A DNA stretch of 41,462 nt, taken from positions 1-41,462 of IMG/VR virus record IMGVR_UViG_3300008267_000892; one strand, given 5' to 3'. This DNA is from a virus. A model generated the notes under the pieces. That model was not told the origin of the DNA and made no database searches. It saw nothing but the letters and a program-made list of their open reading frames with translations. Below are positions 1 to 6,836 of this stretch, in pieces (position 1 is the first letter of the stretch; every line of letters starts with the position of its first letter). The position numbers and the translations under genes are program-made.

Positions 1-114
1 GATGAACGTATTCTCAAACAACGAGAATATAGTAAGAAATATTACTGGTCTAATAAAGAAAAAATCGATGAAAAACTTAAACAAAAATATCACGAAAAGA
101 AAACAAAACAATAA
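1..114 (+). CDS. C-terminal fragment of a protein cut by the window edge, possibly the endonuclease N-terminus
   Basis: Frame 1 is open from the first base and stops with TAA at 112-114. It encodes about 37 residues rich in Lys, Glu and Tyr (begins DERILKQREYSKKYY). This composition is typical of the charged helical linkers found in phage homing endonucleases. The frame overlaps the start of the next ORF, whose GIY-YIG domain begins almost exactly where this frame stops. It may therefore be the end of a separate upstream gene, or the true N-terminal part of the endonuclease separated from it by a one-base indel or a frameshift in the A-rich stretch at about 95-113. The upstream part lies outside the window. 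Confidence 0.45.
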   Translation, partial: DERILKQREYSKKYYWSNKEKIDEKLKQKYHEKKTKQ

Positions 115-694
115 CTTTATAGTTTATATTCATATACGACCTGATATTAATGAACCATTTTATGTTGGAAAAGGAGTACCTGGAAGAGAAATTAGAACAT
201 GCGGTAGAAACCAATACTGGCATAATATTGTAAATAAAAATAATGGTATATTTGAATCTAAAATATTATTTGAAGGATTAAGTGAAGAAGAAGCATTATT
301 AAAAGAACGAGAAATAGAATTGGATTTAAAAAATAAAGGTTATATATTAACTAATATAATAGAATGTGGTGTTAAAGCTGGTACTACCGGAATGAAACAC
401 TCTGAAGAATCTAAAAGAAAAATATCTGAAAGATTAAAAGGTCATATATCACCTAATAAAGGTAAAAAACAATCTAAAGAAACATGTGATAAAAAGAGTA
501 AGTCTATGATGGGTGTTATGAATAAGTCTATTCTTCAATATGATTTAGAAGATAACTTCATTAAAGACTGGTCTTCTATATCAGAAGCTTACTTATCTTT
601 AAATAAAAAAATTACAAATGGTTGTATAAATTTAGCTTGCAAAGGTAAAATAAAAACAGCATTTGGTTATAAATGGAAATATAAAAACAATTAA
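2..694 (+). CDS. GIY-YIG homing endonuclease with NUMOD DNA-binding motifs
   Basis: Predicted free-standing homing endonuclease that would cut a target gene and promote its own spread. Residues about 40-110 carry the GIY-YIG fold signature (VYIHIRP followed by FYVGKG, then a Glu-rich helix). A NUMOD3-like segment follows (GMKHSEESKRKISERLKG, about residues 128-146), then a C-terminal NUMOD1-like segment (SILQYDLEDNFIKDW and after). The ATG at 2 is doubtful because frame 1 looks coding across the same bases; the ATG at 68 is the next in-frame choice. The stop at 692-694 is one base before the ATG of the next gene. That gene is only the second half of a FAD-dependent protein, so this endonuclease probably lies inside a split gene. 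Family assignment is secure; the intron-like or free-standing status is inference. Confidence 0.85.
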   Translation: MNVFSNNENIVRNITGLIKKKSMKNLNKNITKRKQNNNFIVYIHIRPDINEPFYVGKGVPGREIRTCGRNQYWHNIVNKNNGIFESKILFEGLSEEEALLKEREIELDLKNKGYILTNIIECGVKAGTTGMKHSEESKRKISERLKGHISPNKGKKQSKETCDKKSKSMMGVMNKSILQYDLEDNFIKDWSSISEAYLSLNKKITNGCINLACKGKIKTAFGYKWKYKNN

Positions 695-695
695 T

Positions 696-1475
696 ATGAG
701 AAAAATAAAATTTGATACCTGTATTGTGGGAACAGGAAAAGCTGGAATTGATTTTTCAGCTAAATTAGCTAAAAAATATAATTTACCCACTGAGCAAAAG
801 AGTGTCCAATTGGGGGTGAGATTTGAAAGCCCACAAAAATACTTCCAAAAACTAATTGATGTAAGCTACGACTTTAAATTGTATCAAAAGTTTAACAATG
901 TATCTTTACGTTCATTCTGTACAAACAACAACGCTGCTTATGTAGCAGTAGAAGAAACATATGGTGATATTAGTTATAACGGTCATGCTAAAAAAGGAGA
1001 AGAATTTAGAAATGACATGACCAACTTTGGTATTTTAATGGAAATTAAAGGTATTGAAGATCCATTCAAATGGTCAAGAGATGTAGTTGATAAATTACAA
1101 TCAAATGGAACCGGGCTGTATTACTCACCAGGTAATACTCGCAAACCAGGATTAACATCAGAAGGTACAACAGTATCTGCTACACAAATAGGTTGGTTAG
1201 AGTTAATCAAAGTAACAGAAATGATGAATCCATACTTTGAATACATTGTTAATTTTATTGACGATATGAAAAAAGTATTCCCTGAAATGGGTGATGATTG
1301 GGGTATCTATATTCCAGAGGTAAAATATCTCTCTCCAGAGCCTCTTGTAGATTATACTAATTTAGCTTTAACCACTTACCCTAATGTACACTTTGTAGGA
1401 GATGCTTTATCAGCAAGAGGAATAACAGTAGCCGGGAGTCAAGGTTTATATGTTGCAGAATCTTTACTTTCATGA
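696..1475 (+). CDS. C-terminal half of a FAD-dependent oxidoreductase-like protein (COG2509-like), split gene
   Basis: The 259 residues match, by motif recall, the central and C-terminal parts of the COG2509 family of FAD-dependent dehydrogenases. These motifs are a GTGKAGID turn near the start, LGVRFESPQ, an RSFC segment, NGHA, and a C-terminal FAD-contacting segment HFVGDALSARGITVAGSQG. Full members are usually around 450-530 residues and begin with a Rossmann GxGxxG motif near residue 10, which is missing here. I chose the ATG at 696, just after the endonuclease stop at 694, over the in-frame ATG at 663 inside the endonuclease gene. The N-terminal half presumably lies upstream of the window, so the product may be a separately translated half-protein that reassembles, or a dead remnant. 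The substrate is unknown. Confidence 0.7.
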   Translation: MRKIKFDTCIVGTGKAGIDFSAKLAKKYNLPTEQKSVQLGVRFESPQKYFQKLIDVSYDFKLYQKFNNVSLRSFCTNNNAAYVAVEETYGDISYNGHAKKGEEFRNDMTNFGILMEIKGIEDPFKWSRDVVDKLQSNGTGLYYSPGNTRKPGLTSEGTTVSATQIGWLELIKVTEMMNPYFEYIVNFIDDMKKVFPEMGDDWGIYIPEVKYLSPEPLVDYTNLALTTYPNVHFVGDALSARGITVAGSQGLYVAESLLS

Positions 1476-1483
1476 TATTTATA
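1476..1483 (+). promoter_or_regulatory. Candidate late promoter octamer TATTTATA
   Basis: Perfect TATTTATA directly after the stop of the FAD gene. The next substantial gene starts at 1560. Same octamer as upstream of many other genes in this window. Promoter role is inferred. Confidence 0.4.
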
Positions 1484-1559
1484 TTCATGGAAGAAAACGA
1501 AGAATACCCAGATTTTATCGAAAATTTCTAATACGTATAATTAAACATTAATAATCAAA

Positions 1560-2060
1560 ATGAACAACAAATTAGTTAACACAGTTAAACGAATCATGGA
1601 AAATGATGAGTTAAACGAAATGGCACAAATTGCTGGTGCTCTTAAAGATGCTATTGACAGCGTAATTAAAAATAACCCTGAATTAGAAGGACTAGCTCTA
1701 AAAAAAGCAATTAGAGGTGATGCACGAGTAATTGCTGCTTTAGCCGGTGATCAACTATATGATAACCAATTAAATCGCTTTATAGCCTTAGTTAAAGGCG
1801 AAAGAGAATTAGGTCAACGTGGCCGCAAACCAGGATCAGTAAATGCTTCTGTTGGAAAATCAGTAATGGATAAGTTTGCTCAAGGACTATACAACGAATA
1901 TACTGCAGAAGAAAAACAATTTATCGCAGATCTATATGCTTCAGTTCAAGAAGAAGATATGGATATTCCTATGGAAGAAGTAGAAACATCTGTAGAAGAA
2001 GTTGAATTAAATGAACAACTTACTAGAATGCAGAAACTAGCAGGGGTAATTAAAGGATAA
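1560..2060 (+). CDS. Hypothetical protein with scaffold-like C-terminal tail
   Basis: I do not recognise a domain. The 166-residue product is mostly helical by composition. It has an N-terminal segment with LNEMAQIAGALKDAI, a basic GQRGRKPGS stretch near residue 95, an acidic region (about 135-150) and the ending RMQKLAGVIKG. That ending closely resembles the last residues of the capsid scaffold gene at 12158-13165 (RFQKLAGII), which hints at a shared docking or targeting signal, perhaps for the prohead core. The gene is preceded by an AT-rich leader without a clear Shine-Dalgarno sequence and is followed by a strong intrinsic terminator at 2088-2113, so it ends a transcription unit. Function unknown. 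Confidence 0.75.
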   Translation: MNNKLVNTVKRIMENDELNEMAQIAGALKDAIDSVIKNNPELEGLALKKAIRGDARVIAALAGDQLYDNQLNRFIALVKGERELGQRGRKPGSVNASVGKSVMDKFAQGLYNEYTAEEKQFIADLYASVQEEDMDIPMEEVETSVEEVELNEQLTRMQKLAGVIKG

Positions 2061-2087
2061 TTACTTATTTATTTATTTTATAAAATT

Positions 2088-2113
2088 AGGCTTGATTACT
2101 CAAGCCTTTTTTT
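2088..2113 (+). terminator. Intrinsic terminator after the 1560 gene
   Basis: Perfect 8-bp stem AGGCTTGA/TCAAGCCT with loop TTAC, followed by a run of seven T from 2107 to 2113. Confidence 0.9.
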
Positions 2114-2144
2114 ATATGTTTACATAAATTAAAAATTAAAAGTT

Positions 2145-2381
2145 ATGAATGTAAACCCACAATCTCCAACCAAACGTTTTAAATCACCTGATGGCACTAT
2201 TCGTTATATAAAAGATAATAAACTCCATAATCCTGATGGTCCGGCACTAATTCACCCTGATGGAAAAGAAGAATATTATTTTTACGGTATTCTTTATAAT
2301 AAAGAAGATTTTAAAAAAATAAAAAAGGATAGTGTAGGTTTACCATGGTATAAGTCTGGAGTAGCTAAATCTAGACATTAA
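2145..2381 (+). CDS. Small protein with a LH-x-x-DGPA-type repeat
   Basis: The 78-residue product contains SPDGTIRYIKDNKLHN followed by PDGPALIHPDGKEEYYFYG. This matches the short beta-rich repeat (LHR-DGPA-x-x-x-DGxxxWxxNG) common in hypothetical phage proteins, in a single copy. There is no signal peptide or membrane segment. It stands alone between a terminator (2088-2113) and the promoter-like octamer at 2398, so it may be its own small unit. Its role is unknown; related repeats occur in proteins of varied or unknown function. Confidence 0.75.
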   Translation: MNVNPQSPTKRFKSPDGTIRYIKDNKLHNPDGPALIHPDGKEEYYFYGILYNKEDFKKIKKDSVGLPWYKSGVAKSRH

Positions 2382-2397
2382 ATTTTATGTTTGTTTA

Positions 2398-2405
2398 TAT
2401 TTATA
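2398..2405 (+). promoter_or_regulatory. Candidate late promoter octamer TATTTATA
   Basis: Perfect octamer within TATATTTATAATT, 17 bases before the endolysin ATG at 2423. Promoter role inferred from its recurrence. Confidence 0.5.
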
Positions 2406-2422
2406 ATTAAAACATTATAGAT

Positions 2423-3082
2423 ATGAAACTAACCCAAATTGAATTTCCTGCTAACCAATACATAGCAGAAGAACACCCTAAAAAACAAATTTATTTACAT
2501 CACACTGCTGGGAACGCTGATCCGTTTGCTGTTTTTAATGGTTGGTCTTCTAATCCTGAAAGAATTGCTACCTGTGTGTCTGTTGGAGGAAAACCCAAAA
2601 AAGGATCTATATGGGTAGATGGAGAAGTAGTACAAGGATTTAGCTCAAAATATTTTGCCTACCATTTAGGATTAAAAGAAGCCACCTTCCAGAAATTTAA
2701 AATACCCTACCAATCTTTAGACAAAATATCAATAGGAATAGAAATATGTAATTTTGGTGGCCTAACATACAAAGAAGGAAAATTCTACACATATGTGAAT
2801 TCAGTTATACCTGAAGAAGAAGTTGTTGAATTAGCAACTCCTTATAAAAATTACAAATACGTACATGCCTATACGGATGCTCAAATTCAAGCTGTAAAAG
2901 AATTATTAATTTTATGGAAACAAAAATATAATATTCCTTTGACATATAATGAAGACATATGGGGTGTAACAACAAGAGCATTAAAAGGAGAAGCAGGTGT
3001 ATTCACCCACAATTCAGTAAGATTTGATAAAATAGATATTACTCCCCAACCAAAAATGATTGAGATGTTAAAATCTTTATAA
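2423..3082 (+). CDS. N-acetylmuramoyl-L-alanine amidase endolysin (Amidase_2)
   Basis: Predicted zinc amidase that cuts the bond between muramic acid and L-alanine in peptidoglycan during lysis. The 219 residues show the Amidase_2 pattern: YLHHTAG at residues 24-30 gives the first zinc histidine, AYHLG lies at 79-83, IGIEICN at 104-110 carries the conserved Glu, and THNSVR (H196) followed by DKIDITPQP (D205) supplies the remaining ligands. No signal peptide is visible, so export would need a holin or another route. A spanin-like pair lies 1.5 kb downstream (4570-5245), consistent with a dispersed lysis module. A promoter-like octamer precedes it. Confidence 0.92.
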   Translation: MKLTQIEFPANQYIAEEHPKKQIYLHHTAGNADPFAVFNGWSSNPERIATCVSVGGKPKKGSIWVDGEVVQGFSSKYFAYHLGLKEATFQKFKIPYQSLDKISIGIEICNFGGLTYKEGKFYTYVNSVIPEEEVVELATPYKNYKYVHAYTDAQIQAVKELLILWKQKYNIPLTYNEDIWGVTTRALKGEAGVFTHNSVRFDKIDITPQPKMIEMLKSL

Positions 3083-3108
3083 TATATTCAAATACTTAAA
3101 AATTAATT

Positions 3109-3633
3109 ATGAAAATAGGCTTTTGCGGAACCCAATCAGTTGGAAAAACAACATTAGTAGATGCTCTAAAACAACTCCCTGAATTTAAAGATTATTATTT
3201 TTCTACAGAACGCAGTAAATACCTACATGATTTAGGTATTCCATTAAATACCGATTCTACAGTACGTGGTCAAATTATATTCATGGCAGAACGTTCTAGT
3301 GAACTATTCAGAGAAAACCTCATCACAGACCGAAGTATTATAGATGTAATGGCTTTTACAACACTGAGTAAAACTATATCTGAACAAGATAAAAAATATC
3401 TTAACAATTGTGCATCAACATTAATCCAGGAATATGATCACATATTTTATATTACTACTGAAGGTACAGTTTTAGAAGATAATGGAGTTAGATGCACTGA
3501 TTCTAATTATAGAGATTTAATAAATAATCAAATTTATTATATTTTGTACAAATACCCACCTAGAAATTTAACAGTTTTATCAGGTTCTACTGAAGAGCGA
3601 ATTAAAAAAATAAAAGAAGCATTGTTTTTATAA
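3109..3633 (+). CDS. AAA_28/NadR-type P-loop nucleotide kinase-like protein
   Basis: The 174-residue product begins with a clear Walker A motif, GTQSVGKTT (residues 7-15). A later acidic strand, ENLITDRSIIDVMAF, resembles the Walker B region (DRS) of small nucleotide kinases, and the C-terminal part is helical. The overall pattern fits the AAA_28 group (NadR/Ttd14-like P-loop proteins), which bind or phosphorylate nucleosides or nucleotide precursors. No sequence feature shows the substrate. It stands between the endolysin and an unknown acidic protein, with a promoter-like octamer immediately after its stop. Confidence 0.8.
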   Translation: MKIGFCGTQSVGKTTLVDALKQLPEFKDYYFSTERSKYLHDLGIPLNTDSTVRGQIIFMAERSSELFRENLITDRSIIDVMAFTTLSKTISEQDKKYLNNCASTLIQEYDHIFYITTEGTVLEDNGVRCTDSNYRDLINNQIYYILYKYPPRNLTVLSGSTEERIKKIKEALFL

Positions 3634-3641
3634 TATTTATA
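3634..3641 (+). promoter_or_regulatory. Candidate late promoter octamer TATTTATA
   Basis: Perfect octamer in TAATATTTATAATAAAAA directly after the stop of the P-loop gene, 18 bases before the ATG at 3660. Confidence 0.5.
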
Positions 3642-3659
3642 ATAAAAATTTTAAAATAA

Positions 3660-4583
3660 ATGGGAACTTTGAATAAAAACCAACCAAAAAAATATATTTC
3701 CAACCCAATATCCCCCAAAATGAACCTACTCAGAGAATTTTTACAGGGTGAAATTCGTAAAGTTCTTTGTGAAAGTGATTATGGAGATCTTACAGAAATG
3801 GCTCGTAAAGCCACTGTAATTAAAATAGGTGATGAAGATAAAGCCCAAGCCGTAATTGAAAAAATTAGAGCAGTGGGTAAAAAAACATGGATTGCGGATA
3901 TGGTTGAAAAAGTAATAGAAGTAGGAGACAAAGGTATTACTCAAGTAGATTTAGCATTTGCTGTTGGGAAGGTAGCCAAAGACTACGATAAAGACACAGG
4001 AGAAAATATCCTAGTAGGTCGCCAACAAGCTATTAATCCTGAAGTACGCTCTTTCTTAAGTGGAGGAGTATTCATATTAGGAACAAATACAGTTGATGTA
4101 CCTAATACTCAAATTACTGCTGAGCCCGAAGAACTTACAATGGCTTCTGAACCCAACTCAGAACCAGTAGATAATTCACTTAGCGAACCTGAATCGACTG
4201 ATTTAGATTATGATGAAAAATATCTTAAACCTGAAGAAGAAGATGAAGAAGAAGAAATAGAACCTGAAGAAACAGAAACGGAAGAAGATGAAGAAGAAAT
4301 AGAAGATACTTATTTTAAATCTGAGGAAGAGGAAGAGGAAGAAGAAGAACCTGTTTCTAAATCAACAACCAATGGAAGAGTTGATAAATTAAAAATGGAG
4401 TTAGATAGAGTAGTAAGTGATATGAAAAATTTAGCAGCCGAATATAAAAAATCTAAATTAGCCAATGATAAAGAAAAAGAACTTGAAATAGTATCTAAAC
4501 TTAAAGAAAAAACAGTTTTAAAATCTAAATTAGAGGATCAAATAGAAACTAGTTTAGGAGGTAACACGGATGATGAGTTATAA
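3660..4583 (+). CDS. Acidic coiled-coil protein of unknown function upstream of terminase
   Basis: The 307 residues fall into three parts. A mixed N-terminal domain (to about 150) includes LTEMARKATVIKIGDEDKA and a GITQVDLAFAVGKVAKDY helix. A very acidic low-complexity linker covers about 155-235, with long Glu runs. A Lys/Glu-rich coiled coil covers about 240-300. I do not recognise the family. The place, two genes before the large terminase, and the C-terminal coiled coil would suit a small terminase or a packaging/core protein, but nothing in the sequence proves either. The start at 3660 follows the octamer at 3634; an in-frame ATG at 3720 (MNLLREFLQ) is a fair alternative. Its end overlaps the next gene by 14 bases. 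Confidence 0.75.
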   Translation: MGTLNKNQPKKYISNPISPKMNLLREFLQGEIRKVLCESDYGDLTEMARKATVIKIGDEDKAQAVIEKIRAVGKKTWIADMVEKVIEVGDKGITQVDLAFAVGKVAKDYDKDTGENILVGRQQAINPEVRSFLSGGVFILGTNTVDVPNTQITAEPEELTMASEPNSEPVDNSLSEPESTDLDYDEKYLKPEEEDEEEEIEPEETETEEDEEEIEDTYFKSEEEEEEEEEPVSKSTTNGRVDKLKMELDRVVSDMKNLAAEYKKSKLANDKEKELEIVSKLKEKTVLKSKLEDQIETSLGGNTDDEL

Positions 4584-4911
4584 ACAATTGGTATTAAACA
4601 TATTAATTACTATAATACTGGTATGGGTTGGTATAATGTTTATACCAACCTTTCAATCATCTCATGATGGAGAATATAAAAAAGAATTAGATTCGTTAAA
4701 AACGCTTATAAACGTTAATAAAGAAAAAATAGAATCTTATGAAATAAGAATAAATAATTTAAATGATAGTATAAAATTAATAGACTATAGTTTAAATCAA
4801 AACAAAATTAAATTAGATAGATTAAAAAAAGATTATGATAAAAAAATGGGTGATATTAGTAAGTATTCTATTGTTGAACTTAACAAGTTTTTCACAGAAC
4901 GCTACAAATAA
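4570..4911 (+). CDS. Membrane-anchored coiled-coil protein, candidate inner-membrane spanin
   Basis: The 113-residue product has one N-terminal membrane segment (about residues 7-27, LVLNILITIILVWVGIMFIP). A periplasmic-looking helical region of about 80 residues follows (DSLKTLINVNKEKIES and after). This is the architecture of Rz-type i-spanins, which connect inner and outer membranes at the last step of lysis. It overlaps the next gene by 77 bases in another frame, like Rz/Rz1 pairs. No sequence-level homology to Rz is claimed. ATG codons at 4570 and 4573 are both possible. The membrane segment's DNA contains a perfect 11-bp inverted repeat (4626-4650). Confidence 0.6.
   Translation: MMSYKQLVLNILITIILVWVGIMFIPTFQSSHDGEYKKELDSLKTLINVNKEKIESYEIRINNLNDSIKLIDYSLNQNKIKLDRLKKDYDKKMGDISKYSIVELNKFFTERYK
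4626..4650 (+). repeat. Perfect 11-bp inverted repeat with 3-base loop inside the spanin-like gene
   Basis: GGTTGGTATAA, loop TGT, TTATACCAACC. All 11 pairs match, so the mRNA would form a stable hairpin about 55 bases into the gene. No T-run follows, so it is not a standard terminator. It could affect translation of the overlapping lysis genes. Confidence 0.6.
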
Positions 4912-5245
4912 AGATACTTTAGTTTGTCTTCCCAAATCTATTGCTAAAAAAATAGCTTTAGATTTAACTAAAAAAGATTTAAACGATTCAATAATATCTA
5001 ATTTAACTATTGATAATAATTTTTTATTAAAAAAAATCAATTTTCAAGATAGTATTATTAAATTTAAAGAAAATCAAATAATATTATTTAATAATAATGA
5101 AAAACTATTTAATCAATCTTTAGAATATAAAGATAAAGAAATAAATAAACTATTGTTAGATTTAGATTTTCAAAAAAAATATACTAAATTTTCTTTGATT
5201 AGTGGAGGAACTTTATGTATATTAACTATAATGTTACTTAGATGA
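4835..5245 (+). CDS. Exported helical protein with C-terminal membrane segment, lysis-associated (Bacteroidetes phage type)
   Basis: The 136 residues start with a signal peptide (MIKKWVILVSILLLNLTSFSQ). Then comes DTLVCLPKSIAKKIALDLTK, a charged helical middle with repeated DSII/KDKEI-like units, and a hydrophobic C-terminal segment (about 117-135, LISGGTLCILTIMLL). I recall many Bacteroidetes phage proteins of this layout, with a VC-P-K motif after the signal and a C-terminal membrane helix, found near lysis genes. No lipobox is present, so it is not a classic Rz1-type lipoprotein. It overlaps the upstream membrane gene by 77 bases and the terminase start by four bases (ATGA). A role as partner of the 4570 product in lysis is inferred. 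Confidence 0.65.
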   Translation: MIKKWVILVSILLLNLTSFSQNATNKDTLVCLPKSIAKKIALDLTKKDLNDSIISNLTIDNNFLLKKINFQDSIIKFKENQIILFNNNEKLFNQSLEYKDKEINKLLLDLDFQKKYTKFSLISGGTLCILTIMLLR

Positions 5246-6816
5246 ACCAAGATTTAAAAGAAATAATAAAACAAGAATATATTAGGTGTGCCAAAGAACC
5301 TGATTATTTCATGAAAAAATATTGTTTCATTCAACATCCCCAAAGAGGAAGAGTTTTATTTAATTTATATCCATTTCAAGGAAAAGTATTAACTTTATTT
5401 AGAGATAATCCTTATTCAATAGTACTTAAATCAAGGCAGTTGGGTATTTCAACTTTAGCTGCTGGGTATTCTTTATGGTTAATGATATTTCATAAAGATA
5501 AGAATGTTCTTTGTATAGCTACAAAACAAGAAACTGCAAAGAATATGGTTACTAAGGTACGATTCATGTATGATAATCTTCCTTCATGGCTTAAAGGACC
5601 TAAACCACTAGAGGATAATAAACTTTCACTCAAACTACCAAATGGTTCCCAAATCAAAGCAGTATCAGCAGCTGGTGATGCCGGCCGATCAGAAGCTGTA
5701 TCTTTATTAATAATAGATGAGGCTGCTTTTATTGATGGTATCGGAGAAATATGGGCTTCTGCTCAACAAACCTTAGCTACGGGCGGTGGTGCTATTGTGT
5801 TATCAACACCTTACGGAACGGGAAATTGGTTTCATCAAACGTGGGTTAAAGCAGAAGCTAGTGAAAATGATTTTTTACCTATACGATTACCATGGAGTGT
5901 TCATCCTGAACGGGATGAAAATTGGAGAAAACGTCAAGATGAACTTTTGGGAGACCCTAGACTAGCAGCACAAGAATGTGATTGCGACTTTAACACATCT
6001 GGAGATGTAGTATTCTACCCAGAGTACCTAGAATTCTATGAAACTACTTATGTAAAAGATCCTTTAGAAAGACGAGGAATAGATAAAAACTTATGGATAT
6101 GGGAACCCGTAGATTACTCTAGAAACTATATGGTAGTAGCAGACGTTGCTAGAGGTGATGGAAAGGACTACTCAGCATTTCATGTAATCGATGTTGAATC
6201 AAACACTCAGGTAGCTGAATATAAAGGACAGTTGGGTACTAAAGAATTTGGTTATTTATTAATAGGTATAGCAACTGAATATAACAATGCTTTATTGGTA
6301 GTAGAAAATGCCAACATAGGGTGGGCCGCCATACAAACTATTCAAGAACGTGACTATAGAAATCTTTATTTTTCTCATAAAAGTGAAAACTCAGATATCT
6401 CTTCATATCTTGACAAATTTGATGATACTAATAAAATGACCCCCGGTTTTTCTATGACCTTAAGAACTCGACCGTTAGTTATTAGTAAATTTCAAGAATA
6501 CATAACTTCTAAATCTGTAACCATTCAATCTAAAAGATTAATAGAAGAAATGAAAGTTTTTTTATGGAAAAACGGTAGAGCAGAAGCCCAATCCGGATAC
6601 AATGATGATCTAGTTATGAGTTTTTCAATAGGTATGTATATTAGGGATACTGCTCTAAAATACAAACAACAAGGATTAGATCTACTTAAAGCCTCTTTAA
6701 ACAATATATCCTCAGCTAAATCACAACATATGGGAGGATATAGTTACAACAATATGAAAAATCCATATGATATGGACGTAAATGGCCAAAAAGAAAATTT
6801 TAAATGGCTATTATAA
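5242..6816 (+). CDS. terL: Terminase large subunit (T4 gp17-like)
   Basis: DNA-packaging motor ATPase and headful nuclease that docks on the portal. The 524 residues show a terminase-style Walker A, KSRQLGIST (63-71), Walker B SLLIIDEAAF (about 154-163), the coupling motif LSTPYGTGNW (188-197), and an RNase H-like nuclease domain with ADVARGDGKDYS (D301), VVENANIG (E355) and GYNDDLVMS (D455/D456). T4 gp17 is 610 residues, so this is somewhat shorter. The ATG overlaps the upstream stop by four bases, suggesting translational coupling. It is followed after 20 bases by the portal gene, the usual head-gene order. Confidence 0.97.
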   Translation: MNQDLKEIIKQEYIRCAKEPDYFMKKYCFIQHPQRGRVLFNLYPFQGKVLTLFRDNPYSIVLKSRQLGISTLAAGYSLWLMIFHKDKNVLCIATKQETAKNMVTKVRFMYDNLPSWLKGPKPLEDNKLSLKLPNGSQIKAVSAAGDAGRSEAVSLLIIDEAAFIDGIGEIWASAQQTLATGGGAIVLSTPYGTGNWFHQTWVKAEASENDFLPIRLPWSVHPERDENWRKRQDELLGDPRLAAQECDCDFNTSGDVVFYPEYLEFYETTYVKDPLERRGIDKNLWIWEPVDYSRNYMVVADVARGDGKDYSAFHVIDVESNTQVAEYKGQLGTKEFGYLLIGIATEYNNALLVVENANIGWAAIQTIQERDYRNLYFSHKSENSDISSYLDKFDDTNKMTPGFSMTLRTRPLVISKFQEYITSKSVTIQSKRLIEEMKVFLWKNGRAEAQSGYNDDLVMSFSIGMYIRDTALKYKQQGLDLLKASLNNISSAKSQHMGGYSYNNMKNPYDMDVNGQKENFKWLL

Positions 6817-6836
6817 TTTAACTTAAACTAAAAACA

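Noticed and set aside
2-67. First 22 codons of the endonuclease ORF as genuine N-terminus
   Set aside because: The same bases look more coding in frame 1; these residues show no family features, so the start is treated as uncertain.
1-694. Group I intron around the endonuclease
   Set aside because: The next exon-like gene starts two bases after the endonuclease stop, leaving no space for the intron 3' core; I could not identify core elements.
663-695. Upstream ATG at 663 as start of the FAD gene
   Set aside because: It lies inside the endonuclease gene and adds 11 residues without family resemblance; the ATG at 696 fits better.
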